Assembly (NCBI GenBank): GCA_963763855.1
Contig: CAVXPU010000002.1
Span: 248,001 to 312,000 of the forward strand
Direction of reading: 5' to 3'
From: JAIBCC01 sp963763855
GTDB taxonomy: Bacteria > Acidobacteriota > Blastocatellia > Pyrinomonadales > Pyrinomonadaceae
DNA length: 64,000 bases
Below, in pieces: positions 54,745 through 63,711 of this stretch (the first letter of the stretch is position 1; each line of letters opens with the position of its first letter). Position numbers and translations under genes: made by a program. The notes beneath the pieces are model-generated. The model saw only the letters and a list, made by a program, of their open reading frames with translations, did no database searches and was not told the DNA's origin.

Positions 54745-55372
54745 TCAACCGGCTTTTTTCGCTATTTCGATAAAGCCTTCTCCGGCAAAAAGTGCTTTTG
54801 TTGCGTTCCAAAGTCGTCGAATTGCTCTCAAAACTTTTGAACCAAACCACGCAAAAAACACGAGGAAAATTCCGATTATAATTAAGATCAAAACCGGTGC
54901 TATAACTGCCAAAACGGTTCCGCCAATCGCAATGCCGTCTTCTATAAATGACAAAGCCCAATTAGAAACAGGTTCCGGCGAAAGATTTGCAGTCGCTCGC
55001 AAAGCTGCTTTTGTTCCGTGAGATGTCAGGGCGAGTCCGCCGCCAACTAATGTAGCAATAGTTGAAACTGTCGGATCAAGTTCGTTGGTTGCCGCATAAG
55101 CCATCACTGCACCTGCGGGAATGCGAATAAAGGTGTGAACTACATCCCAAACGCTATCAACATACGGAATTTTATCCGCAAAAAATTCAACGGCAAACAA
55201 AAATCCGCCAATCCCAATCACCCACCAATTGTCTAAAACTGTTAATCCTAACGGCAATTTGGTCAAATCAAATTTTTGCAATAGCCCCAAGTACGGTAAC
55301 GGTTGCGTAAAGATTGATACCAGACGTCCAAGCCGAGCCAAGTGCCAAAGATAATGCTCCAAACCAATCCAT
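54745..55372 (-). CDS. DUF4126 membrane protein, apparent frameshift
   Basis: The best start is the ATG at 55372 with an AGGAG site, giving MDWFGALSLALGSAWTSGIN. The frame breaks at the C4 run (plus strand) at 55285-55288. Removing one base joins it to LLQKFDLTKLPLGLTVLDNW and the rest, for 208 residues. DUF4126 landmarks are FAVEFFADKIPYVDSVWDVV and the C-terminal membrane helix (VLILIIIGIFLVFFAWF). About five membrane helices are expected. Function unknown. A longer alternative frame exists, but it lacks a ribosome site and the family's N-terminus. Confidence 0.82.
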
Positions 55373-55535
55373 AATATTCTCCTTTTGGGGCAGTTAGACG
55401 CAGAATTATACAACAGATTTCCCAAAAGACTTCAACACTTTTAAAGCTAATATGGATTTATTACGCGTGATTTCTAAAGTTTGGAAAGTGAGGCTATACG
55501 AGAGCTAGATTTTAATTGGATCAATAGATTTTTCT

Positions 55536-56162
55536 TCAGGCATTCTTACGCCTTGAAAAAAATACAATTGCGATGCCAATGATTCCCATTAATACGCTAA
55601 AAACAGCAATTGCTATAGTTACTGTTATCCAAAAACTTCGAGCTGCCTTCAATTCGCTGCACGAACTACTCCAAGTGGCGGCGATTTTTGATTTGCTTTG
55701 CCAATCTTCCAGTTTCGTGCGATCGTCGCCAAACACCTTTCCTTTTGCCTCTTCTTCGCTCATTTCTGAAACCTCTTTCGGGATTTTCTTGAAGGCTTCA
55801 TCGGCTTCTTTCCTTTTTGTTTCTGCCAAATCGCATGGATAATTGTCGAATTTTCGCATTCCATAATTTCCCAATCCCCCAACCAAAAGAACGATTGATA
55901 AGAGAATCATTCCCATTCCGACAAATTTGAAACATCCATTTCCTTTTTTCGGTGAGCTTTGGTCATTTGAAATTGGAACGCTGGACACCGGAACGCTCGT
56001 AGCAACCTTCGGAAAGAGATTTTCCAGTGTTTGCCAATTTTGTTCGCCCTCATTTATACCAAAGTCGGTAGGCGAAAATTCTCCGTTTTGCAACATTTCT
56101 ACGATCTTTTTTTCGTCAAAAGGTCCCAATTGCTTTCCGTTTTTATTGATGTAAATTTGCAT
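55536..56162 (-). CDS. GYF_2-domain membrane protein
   Basis: 208 residues from the ATG at 56162. The N-terminal GYF-like domain 2 (about 1-50) has the typical KNGKQLGPFDEKKIVEMLQN and a Trp near the end (NWQTLENLF). Two membrane helices follow (GMGMILLSIVLLVGGLGNYG; ITVTIAIAVFSVLMGIIGIA) around a charged segment that would be exposed between them. GYF_2 domains are thought to bind peptides. Function unknown. Confidence 0.85.
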   Translation of the reverse strand: MQIYINKNGKQLGPFDEKKIVEMLQNGEFSPTDFGINEGEQNWQTLENLFPKVATSVPVSSVPISNDQSSPKKGNGCFKFVGMGMILLSIVLLVGGLGNYGMRKFDNYPCDLAETKRKEADEAFKKIPKEVSEMSEEEAKGKVFGDDRTKLEDWQSKSKIAATWSSSCSELKAARSFWITVTIAIAVFSVLMGIIGIAIVFFSRRKNA

Positions 56163-56280
56163 AAAATTTCTCACTATTATTTGCCGTCCACGATAATGCG
56201 GCTATCGAATAACAAACCGCCCAGACAATGCCTAGAATGTTTCTGTAATTGCTGCGAAACACTTTTTCATAATTCTCCTC

Positions 56281-56772
56281 TTATTTTTTTGAACTATCGA
56301 AATTAGAACAGAGTTCCTTTGTTAACCCTGAGTCATCTTTAGATTCTTTTGCTGAAACCGTTTTGATGCGAAGTTCGCCCGCGTGAGAATTTTTGATTCG
56401 CCATTTTTCGCCCTCTTTCACAAGGTCGAGATGAACTTTGCCATACGCGGTTCTTACATCCTGGCTGGCACTTTGCGGTTCGGTTGAGGTCAGCATCAAA
56501 TCAATTGAAGCTGCTTTATCGTCAGCCGCCGAATATTTTTCATCTACCTTGAAACAATACTTGATATTCTTGTTGGTAAAATCAACAATCCCATTTTTGA
56601 AGTCAATTTCATCACCGGATTGTTTCAAATTGTTGATAGTCTTATTTTCAACAAGTGCTTGACTGATTTGCTCGTTTGAAATTGCCAAAGTGTTGCTACC
56701 CATTTTACAGCCAAGCAAAAGTGCTGTGACTATCATTAAAACTGACGCGATTGTGTGAAAACTTTTCTTCAT
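56281..56772 (-). CDS. Lipoprotein of unknown function
   Basis: 163 residues from the ATG at 56772. The lipoprotein signal is MIVTALLLGCKMG (Cys near 22). The mature part has YCFKVDEKYSAADDKAASID and KVHLDLVKEGEKWRIKNSHA, which resembles small NTF2-like or DUF4878-type folds only loosely. It lies between the GYF and PqqD genes in the same direction. Confidence 0.72.
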   Translation of the reverse strand: MKKSFHTIASVLMIVTALLLGCKMGSNTLAISNEQISQALVENKTINNLKQSGDEIDFKNGIVDFTNKNIKYCFKVDEKYSAADDKAASIDLMLTSTEPQSASQDVRTAYGKVHLDLVKEGEKWRIKNSHAGELRIKTVSAKESKDDSGLTKELCSNFDSSKK

Positions 56773-56812
56773 ATTTTTTTTCTTCTTTTTTGCGAAGTTA
56801 CCCACCTAACTA

Positions 56813-57391
56813 TTACTCGCAAACTCTGTTGCCTGGGTCTCCGGGGTCTAAAGTAATGCACGTCCCTGAACAGCAAGCGGACTGAGTGCATCGCCACGCA
56901 TTCGGACCAAAAACCGTTGCTTGAACACAGATTCCGGCACCGATTGTCGCGAGAGTGACTTCACAGCTCACAGGCTGATTATTGCCAATGCAAACACTTT
57001 GGGCATTTGCTACTGTAGGGGCAATAATTGACAAAATTACGGGCAAGGCAATCATCGAAGCCGTTCCGACTCGTTTAACCATTTCCCGCCGATTTTGATC
57101 GTTAAAATATCCGCTATTTTCTTGTCGGTTTTCGAGTAAGTTGTTTTTATTCAATTCGTGAAGTGCTAACAAAACAAACTCTTCGCTGACCAATGTTTGC
57201 AAGTTAATGCTCATCAATTTACTGATGTCAGCAACCGAATTTTTACCATTGCAATATTGCCAAACTAAACTTGAAGTTTTGTTCAAACAATAGGCTTGAT
57301 TCGTCCGCAAATCGTAAACCAGAGTTTCGTTTTCTAAATTTTGCACCGCTAAATTTGTTTCTCTGCTTTTTGGCTTAGTTTTTATCGTCAT
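56813..57391 (-). CDS. PqqD-like domain fused to a signal segment and Cys-rich tail
   Basis: 192 residues from the ATG at 57391. The N-terminal half (about 15-85) matches PqqD-like peptide chaperones: LENETLVYDLRTNQAYCLN, SSLVWQYCNGKNSVADI. An internal signal-like segment follows (RREMVKRVGTASMIALPVIL, ending in ANAQS). The last 55 residues are Cys-rich (8 Cys, e.g. CTQSACCSGTC). PqqD domains usually hold the leader of a ribosomally made peptide for modification. Here such a domain appears joined to an exported Cys-rich part. No radical-SAM or other maturase is next to it. Function unknown. Confidence 0.75.
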   Translation of the reverse strand: MTIKTKPKSRETNLAVQNLENETLVYDLRTNQAYCLNKTSSLVWQYCNGKNSVADISKLMSINLQTLVSEEFVLLALHELNKNNLLENRQENSGYFNDQNRREMVKRVGTASMIALPVILSIIAPTVANAQSVCIGNNQPVSCEVTLATIGAGICVQATVFGPNAWRCTQSACCSGTCITLDPGDPGNRVCE

Positions 57392-57489
57392 ATTTTTCAA
57401 AACAAATGCTATAATCCGCACTTCAAGTTAAAGTTACAGACATGCCCTCGAAAGGTATTTAGCTGCAATGTAGATTTTTTTAGTGAAAA

Positions 57490-57522
57490 AAGTCCTTAGA
57501 AAGTCCTTAGAAAGTTCTTAGA
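57490..57522. repeat. Three tandem 11-bp repeats before the winged-helix regulator
   Basis: The unit AAGTCCTTAGA occurs three times with no spacer (the third is AAGTTCTTAGA), ending six bases before the start codon at 57529. One turn of DNA per unit is the spacing expected of side-by-side binding sites, perhaps for the regulator itself. Confidence 0.85.
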
Positions 57523-57528
57523 AACGCT

Positions 57529-59697
57529 ATGTCGTTGCCTGTCAATCATTTATACAAATTCGGAAAATTCACTTTAGACACCAATGAAAAAGTTTTAGTG
57601 TCTGAAAATAATCGAATTTCGCTCACGCCGAAGGTTTTTGAATTGCTGTTTTTGTTTGTAGAAAATAGCGGAAAGTTGATTACGAAAAGTGAGATTTTGG
57701 AAAAGGTTTGGGCAGATAGTTTTGTCGAAGAAAGTAATCTCACTTTTACCATCAATCAACTGCGGAAATTGTTAAACGACAACGCCCGTCAACCGCAATT
57801 TATCGAAACCATTGCTAAACGTGGTTATCGTTTTTTGGCGGATGTGGAAAAAGTTTCAGCACCTGAAATTGAAAATGCAGAAGCAATTTCAGCCGATCAA
57901 AGCGATACTCCAAGTCAGCGGCAAAAGCCTGCAAGTAACCGAAAACATATTGCCATTTTGCTTGGGTTATTAATTATTTCTTTAGTTTCGTTGAGTGGTT
58001 TTATCTATCGCAAAACTCAAAATACCGAGAGTGCAGAGTTCAAAAAGGTCGAATTCCAACGCATCACAACAGACGGAAACGCGGTCATTTCCGCAATTTC
58101 GCCGGATGGTAAATATATTGTTTATGCCAAAGCCGCCAAAGGAATGGAAAGTCTGTTTGTTCGTCAAAACGGACAGACGAAGGATATTGAATTGATTTCA
58201 CCGCAAATTGCTCAATATTGGGGCATAACCGTTTCACCTGATAACACCGAGATTTATTACACAATTTGGGAAACCAATAAATATGACGCAAAACTCTACA
58301 AAATTCCGATTTTAGGCGGAACTCCGAAAATGCTGCTCGAAACGATTGATTCGGCGGTTTCCTTTTCGCCTGATGCCAAAAAAATAACTTATTTCAGAGT
58401 CAAACCCAGCAAAGGATTTTCCGAACTGCTGACGGCAAATAGCGATGGAAGCGAAATAAAACTCCTTCATACGCTTAGATTTCCCGAAACATTTGAAACA
58501 TTCTTTAATCGTCCAGCAGGTTCTCCCGCTTGGTCGCCCGATGGAAACGTGATAGCTGCAGCCGGAAATTCGATGATTGCCGGAGCTAAAAGTCAAATTT
58601 TAGCCTTCGACGTAAAAACCGGCGAAAGAAAGGATTTAACTAATAAAAATTTCTCATATATCGAACAAATCAACTGGATTCCCAATTCAAATTATTTACT
58701 GGCGATTGCTTCGGAAAAATCTCTGTATCAAAAACAGATAATAAAAGTCGATTATCCGAGTGGCGTTTCAGAAAAAATAACCAACGACACCCATGATTAT
58801 GTTGGGTTAAGTGTGACGAAAGATTCCAAACAAATTCTAACGATAGTTCAGGAACAAATTGCCGAATTGATAGTAGCTAGGGCAGACGAAATTGAAAACG
58901 GACGTTCGCTTATTAATGAAACAGGCAAAAACGCACTCCTCGAAGGCTTTGCCTGGACACCCGATGACAAAATAATTTTCAGACTAAATCAAAACAATCA
59001 GGACGATATTTATCAAATAGATTCAGAAGGCAAAAATCGGATTAAGCTGACAGATGATTTTGAAAATATTCATCCGACAATTTCCAATGACGGCAGCTCT
59101 ATCATCTTTACTTCCAATAAATCCGGCGTTTATAAACTTTGGAAAATGGGGCTAAAAGGCGAAAATCCCAGTTTGTTGACCAGACAAAACGAAGATGCCG
59201 AAGGTTACGCGAATTGTTCAAAAGTTGATGAATGGTGCATTTATCAGGAGGGTTGGAGCAAGACGCAAATCAACAAAATCTCCTTAAAAACAGGTGAAAT
59301 TGTGCCGTTAATAACTGAAAATCAAAAGAAAAATCCGACAATTTCAAACGATGGAAAAATGTTTGCTTACTTTGCTTTAGATGAGACAAATAATTGGAAT
59401 TTACGCATTGGTTCGATGACAGACGGAAAGCTAATCAAACAATTTTCTTTGCCCGAAACCGCAAATATCAAATATATTCGCTGGTCGCCCGATGATAGAC
59501 AGCTTGCTTACGTTGATAAAAAAGACGAATTTTCTAACATAATTCTGCAACCGATTGATGGCTCTCTCACTAAAAATCTGACTAATTTTACCTCAAAAAA
59601 CATCTATTTTTTTGACTGGTCTCGCGACGGCAAACAATTTGCCCTAACTCGCGGAACTTTAATCAATAACATTGTTGCTATCAATAATTTAGAATAA
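57529..59697 (+). CDS. Winged-helix one-component regulator with PD40/TolB-like propeller
   Basis: 722 residues. The N-terminal winged helix of the OmpR/CadC type (about 1-105) has ENNRISLTPKVFELLFLFVE and FIETIAKRGYRFLADV. One membrane helix follows (IAILLGLLIISLVSLSGFIY). A large outer domain of WD40-like PD40 repeats ends it (SPDGKYIVYAKA, SPDDRQLAYVD, SNDGKMFAYFA). It should sense something in the periplasm and bind DNA directly, like CadC. Three 11-bp repeats lie just upstream. This architecture is frequent in Acidobacteriota. Confidence 0.9.
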   Translation: MSLPVNHLYKFGKFTLDTNEKVLVSENNRISLTPKVFELLFLFVENSGKLITKSEILEKVWADSFVEESNLTFTINQLRKLLNDNARQPQFIETIAKRGYRFLADVEKVSAPEIENAEAISADQSDTPSQRQKPASNRKHIAILLGLLIISLVSLSGFIYRKTQNTESAEFKKVEFQRITTDGNAVISAISPDGKYIVYAKAAKGMESLFVRQNGQTKDIELISPQIAQYWGITVSPDNTEIYYTIWETNKYDAKLYKIPILGGTPKMLLETIDSAVSFSPDAKKITYFRVKPSKGFSELLTANSDGSEIKLLHTLRFPETFETFFNRPAGSPAWSPDGNVIAAAGNSMIAGAKSQILAFDVKTGERKDLTNKNFSYIEQINWIPNSNYLLAIASEKSLYQKQIIKVDYPSGVSEKITNDTHDYVGLSVTKDSKQILTIVQEQIAELIVARADEIENGRSLINETGKNALLEGFAWTPDDKIIFRLNQNNQDDIYQIDSEGKNRIKLTDDFENIHPTISNDGSSIIFTSNKSGVYKLWKMGLKGENPSLLTRQNEDAEGYANCSKVDEWCIYQEGWSKTQINKISLKTGEIVPLITENQKKNPTISNDGKMFAYFALDETNNWNLRIGSMTDGKLIKQFSLPETANIKYIRWSPDDRQLAYVDKKDEFSNIILQPIDGSLTKNLTNFTSKNIYFFDWSRDGKQFALTRGTLINNIVAINNLE

Positions 59698-59706
59698 AGT
59701 AAATCA

Positions 59707-60927
59707 CTACTGATTCCCCAACCGATAAACAAATGTCTGCGGGTTATAAGCTTTCCAATCAAACCAATAATCTTTTAGCACAAAAACTTTTTTGAGTTGT
59801 TTTCCGGCAAGTTCGCCGCTGATCGCTTTGCCCGAAAAATCCCAAACGCTTCCTGTTTCTGCGTCAACTAATTCATTTGATTGCGGTTTGCGTAAAAATT
59901 CGAGCGTTTTTCCGTCAACATTTCGCTCAAATGCACGAACACTCTTTTTGTCTTCCGCAAGCAGAACTATGATTTCAGTTCCACCTATGTTATCTAAAAT
60001 TGGACTTTGCTTTTCTAACGATGAGAATGGATAAGCCTTTGCTGTTTCGTTGATCTTTATGCCGATTATCAAAGTTCGCGGCTCGAAAGTTTCTTCAATT
60101 TTGGCATTGATGCGAACGGGCATTTTGCCAACTTCATCTTCCCAAGTCGCTTTTTCGTATTTATCGGCAGCTAAGATTTTCTCGTCAGGACGAAGCACGC
60201 GACCATTTGGATGTTCGCGTTTCCAAACGCCAAAAGTTACCTCATCGTGAAAAACTTCCGAGAGCTTTTGTCCTTTGAAACTGCCCTGAATAGCTTCGCC
60301 GGAAACTTGCTGCCACCAAGAGCCAGTTTGCGAATCACGCATTATGAAATTTTGATTATTGATTCCCGCAAGCTCGAAATTTAGCGTTTTACCATCGACC
60401 GTCGATTCCCATACCAGACCGGTATGACAGAGCGTTCAGTAAGTTGCCGTGATCGGTTTTCCGCCAACCACATCTTGCACGACATGATGATAAGCCATTT
60501 GCAAAACCGGATAAGCGACCGCTTCATTGTTGATCTCAACCGACATCACCATATCTTCATCTTTAACAAAATTCACTTCGCTAACTGTTGCATAATTTGA
60601 GCTTACCAGCGGATTAAACATCCATAGAAAGTGATTTTGCTGAGCAAACCAAGCGGAAAATCCGACAGCAATTAGCGGCAAAAATAGCGGAATATTAGAA
60701 AACCAGTGCTTTGAATTTCGCCAAATTATAACTGATAAAAATAGAGCAAGAATCGCTAAAATAATTGTCAAAATCGGCGACCAACTCCGCAAAAAATAAG
60801 AAATTGAGATGGATTGATCAGTCTGCGGAGCAAATGGCTGAATCAAATAAACAGGTATCGCCACAATCGCAAATGCTGTGATTGCAGTAATTAGAAGTAA
60901 AACCCAATTCCAGAATTTACTCTTCAT
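59707..60927 (-). CDS. DUF3179 membrane protein with in-frame UGA, candidate selenoprotein
   Basis: Reading from the ATG at 60927 (GGAAGAG site) to the TAG at 59707 gives 406 residues if the TGA at 60436-60438 is read through. Three membrane helices (about 5-93) come first, then the DUF3179 domain. It starts at AVAYPVLQMAYHHVVQDVVG and reaches GKPITATY-U-TLCHTGLVW, where U marks the TGA (residue 164). DUF3179 proteins usually have C-x-x-C here, so TGA takes the place of the first Cys in a U-x-x-C motif. The frame continues without a break through MRDSQTGSWWQQVSGEAIQG to the end. A hairpin with a GGTCT loop follows the TGA directly. The alternatives are a Cys-to-stop mutation or a base error. 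The function of DUF3179 is unknown; the motif suggests redox chemistry or metal binding. Confidence 0.75.
60410..60426 (-). promoter_or_regulatory. Candidate bacterial SECIS hairpin
   Basis: On the sense (minus) strand CATACC pairs with GGTATG around the loop GGTCT; a T-G wobble can extend the stem. The stem starts 10 bases after the TGA, and the loop lies 16-20 bases after it. E. coli fdhF has the same GGUCU in its SECIS apical loop, about three bases further from the UGA. The codons fixed by HTGLVW may explain part of the pattern. Confidence 0.6.
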
Positions 60928-62259
60928 CAGTTCTCTTCCTTTTTTCACACCAAATTTTTCCAGACGATATTGCAAAGTGCGGAAAGTTAAGCCCAATAAT
61001 TTCGCTGATTTTGTGATGTTATTATCAGTTCGCTCCATCGCCTGCATGATGAGGCTTCTTTCCAATTCTTCAAAATTTATGCCGTTTGCCGGAAGCTTGA
61101 CGAGTGCGTTTGCATCTGCTTTTGGTTCGGCAGATTGCATTTCCGGCGGTAAATCATCGAGCTGAATTGTGTCAGTTTCACAAAGTAAAACCGAACGCTC
61201 AATTGCTGATTCAAGCTGGCGAATATTGCCGGGATAACTATAATTAAGCATCGCCTTTCTGGCTTCGGGCGATAAACCTGAAATCTTTTGCGATGAATTC
61301 TTAGTATGCTTTTTGATGAAAAAATCTAACAAAACCGGGATGTCTGATTGCCGATCCCGTAATGCCGGAAGCTCAATAGAAAGAACATTTAGCCGATAAT
61401 ACAAGTCTTCCCTAAAACGTCCGTCTTGCGTCATTTTCAGCAAATCCCGATTAGTAGCGGTTACAACCCTTACATCAACATTTATCTCACGAGTTCCGCC
61501 AACTCGTCTGATCTGTTTCTCCTGCAAAGCCCGCAAGATTTTGGCTTGTAAACTAATATCAAGTTCGCCGATTTCGTCCAAGAAAAGCGTTCCGCCATCA
61601 GCAACTTCAAACAAACCTTTTTTCTCGCCGATTGCACCTGTAAAGCTTCCTTTTTCATGTCCAAAAAGCTCCGATTCGAGCAGGTTTTCATTGATCGCGG
61701 CACAGTTTACCGCTTGGAAAACTTCATTTGAACGCGGACTATTTGTATGAATCGAACGTGCGATAAGCTCCTTTCCCGTACCGCTTTCGCCGCGAATTAA
61801 AACCGTAGAATTCGATTTCGCAACTTTCAAAATCAGCTTTTTAACCTTGTCCATTTCTTCCGAAACGGAAATGATTTCGCCGTCGAGTTTGGAAAGTTTG
61901 GTCAAGGCCCTGGAAACAGTATCGAGCAATTTTTCGCGGTCGTAAGGCTTTTGCAAATAAGCAAATGCACCAAGCTCTTTCGATTCAAAAGCCGTATCAA
62001 CCGTGCCATGTGCCGTTAGCAAAATGACCATGATCGATTTATCAAAAGCGACCAATTCCTTGAGCAAATCAAGCCCGGAAATTCCCGTCATCTGCAAATC
62101 CGTCAAAACAAGGTCAAAATGCCGATCATGGACAAATTTCAAAGCCGCCTCACCCGAACTCGCGGTCGTCACATCATAACCTTCGCCGGAGAGAATCATC
62201 TCTAAAATCTCACGCTGCTGACGTTCGTCATCTACTACTAAAATTGCTTTTCTACTCAT
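60927..62259 (-). CDS. NtrC-family sigma-54 response regulator
   Basis: An activator of sigma-54 promoters. It has a receiver domain (1-120; acidic DDE at 10-12, phospho-Asp54 in LVLTDLQMTG, Lys in FAYLQKP). The AAA+ domain (about 135-370) has GESGTGKE and GSFTGAIGEKKGLFEVADGG, the GAFTGA-type sigma-54 contact. A Fis-type helix-turn-helix follows (NNITKSAKLLGLTFRTLQYR). As written, the frame runs on into the DUF3179 gene. If one base of the A6 run (plus-strand T at 60940-60945) is removed, the regulator ends at a TGA that overlaps the next ATG. That gives 443 residues, normal for the family. No histidine kinase is in view. Confidence 0.9.
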
Positions 62260-62784
62260 TATTTTTGTGTTTTTTCTTTCTCAAATTCTTCGTTACAATA
62301 CTTTATGAATTCTTTTGTAACGTCAATCGATTCATCGAAATATAAAACTGCATCAAGTTACTCTATCTTCCGCGATATTAAGAATTGTATAATCCTTCTT
62401 CACTGAAAATAGTTGTAGCTTTTCATTTATTTCTGTCTCTACTGGTTCGACTATTATTGACCATCGCTTTTTATCTGCCAAAACACGAATTTCTTTTCTA
62501 TTCTTTGAAAGCCGCCTCCAATTTTGATAGTTCCAAACTCTTCATTATTAGACGAATTACCTGATTTTTTCAGCTCTTCAATCTTTGTTTTCAATTTAGC
62601 AATTCTTGTTTCAACCTCATCGTCAAAATATGCAGATATATGTTATTTCAACCGCCTTAATTAATTTCCGAATTCCACTTTTTTCGTCGTAAAATGAATG
62701 ACCGTTTACTATGGCGATTTTGGAATTAGCAAAACTTGAAGTAGTAAAAATTATTAGCAAAGCTGTTAATTGCAATATTTTCAT
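62259..62784 (-). pseudogene. OmpH/Skp-like secreted protein, decayed copy 2
   Basis: A signal peptide (MKILQLTALLIIFTTSSFAN) is followed by SKIAIVNGHSFYDEKSGIRK, which resembles the OmpH/Skp start. Coiled-coil segments follow in different frames (DDEVETRIAKLKTKIEELKK; TEINEKLQLFSVKKDYTILN). The end (VLYFDESIDVTKEFIKYCNE) has its own stop, overlapping the response regulator start (TAATG). At least three frame changes are needed. The segments align one for one with the copy upstream, so it is a tandem paralog, either decayed or badly read. Confidence 0.7.
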
Positions 62785-62785
62785 A

Positions 62786-63348
62786 AGTTTATAATATTTT
62801 TGCTTCTCAAATTCTTTGTTACAGAATTTAATAAATTCTTTGGTTATGTCAATAGAATTATCAAAATATAAAATCGCATTGGCGATATTATCATCTGATA
62901 AATCAAGAATCTTGAAGTATCCTTTTTGTTTTTCAAACTCTTTTAGCTTTTCGTTAATTCTAATTTTTACGGCTCAACTATTTCAATTTTTCTTTTTTCA
63001 AATTGAGGTCTAGCTTCATCAGTTATCTTTTTCATTTCATTTTCTAATTTTTGATATTCTGAAAACAAATCTATTAGCTTTTCAAACGAATTCACAAGAC
63101 TTCGGAGGTATCTGCACCCTTGAATTGCTCAATCTCAGCAATAATTTTCTTTATCTTATTATCTAAAACGAGAATTTGTCATCAATTGGCTTAAACTCTT
63201 CGTCAATTATTCTATTTGCAATTACCAGTTCTGAAATACCCGTTTTTTCATCATTAAACCTATCTGAATCTATGAATGCAATCTTAATCTGACCAATAGC
63301 TGAGAAACTCAAAATAAGGGCTAAACCCGCTAAACACAATATTTTCAT
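62786..63348 (-). pseudogene. OmpH/Skp-like secreted protein, decayed copy 1
   Basis: Starts MKILCLAGLALILSFSAIGQ, then IKIAFIDSDRFNDEKTGISE, similar to OmpH/Skp periplasmic chaperones that carry outer-membrane proteins. The frame stops after 61 residues. In other frames the protein goes on with LDNKIKKIIAEIEQFKG, SFEKLIDLFSEYQKLENEMK and INEKLKEFEKQKGYFKILDL, and ends ILYFDNSIDITKEFIKFCNK. Three or more frame changes are needed for about 180 residues. Family membership is probable, not certain. Confidence 0.7.
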
Positions 63349-63490
63349 CACTTTTTTTCTGTTTAAACTAATAATATTTGATTATTTAGAGTATATTTCT
63401 GATTTTTCGATTTCAAATGTGTTCATTCAAGTTCTAAACTATTGGCTCAATATCGTTCGCTATTATTTTTTCGCAGTTATTTTTGTATTT

Positions 63491-63711
63491 TTACCCAAAT
63501 ATGAATTTCTCAAATTCTTCCCGTTGCAAGAATTGGATAAACAAAGTCTTACTGGTCACATCAATTGATTCATCAATATGACAACTGACCAATCGGGAAT
63601 CTCTGCGTGATATTGTCAACTGCTTCCGCCACTTTATCAATCAGAAACTTATCACTAAGATAAGTTTCTGTCAAAATCCCTTTTTTTTGAACCAATGAAA
63701 CTATAATTTTG
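63491..63711 (-). pseudogene. OmpH/Skp-like C-terminal fragment, copy 3
   Basis: Only the C-terminal part is left: LVQKKGILTETYLSDKFLID and, in a second frame, IDESIDVTSKTLFIQFLQRE with EEFEK before the stop. It matches the ends of the two copies to its left. The fragment meets the transposase remnant at its upstream side, so the insertion sequence probably cut it. Confidence 0.55.
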
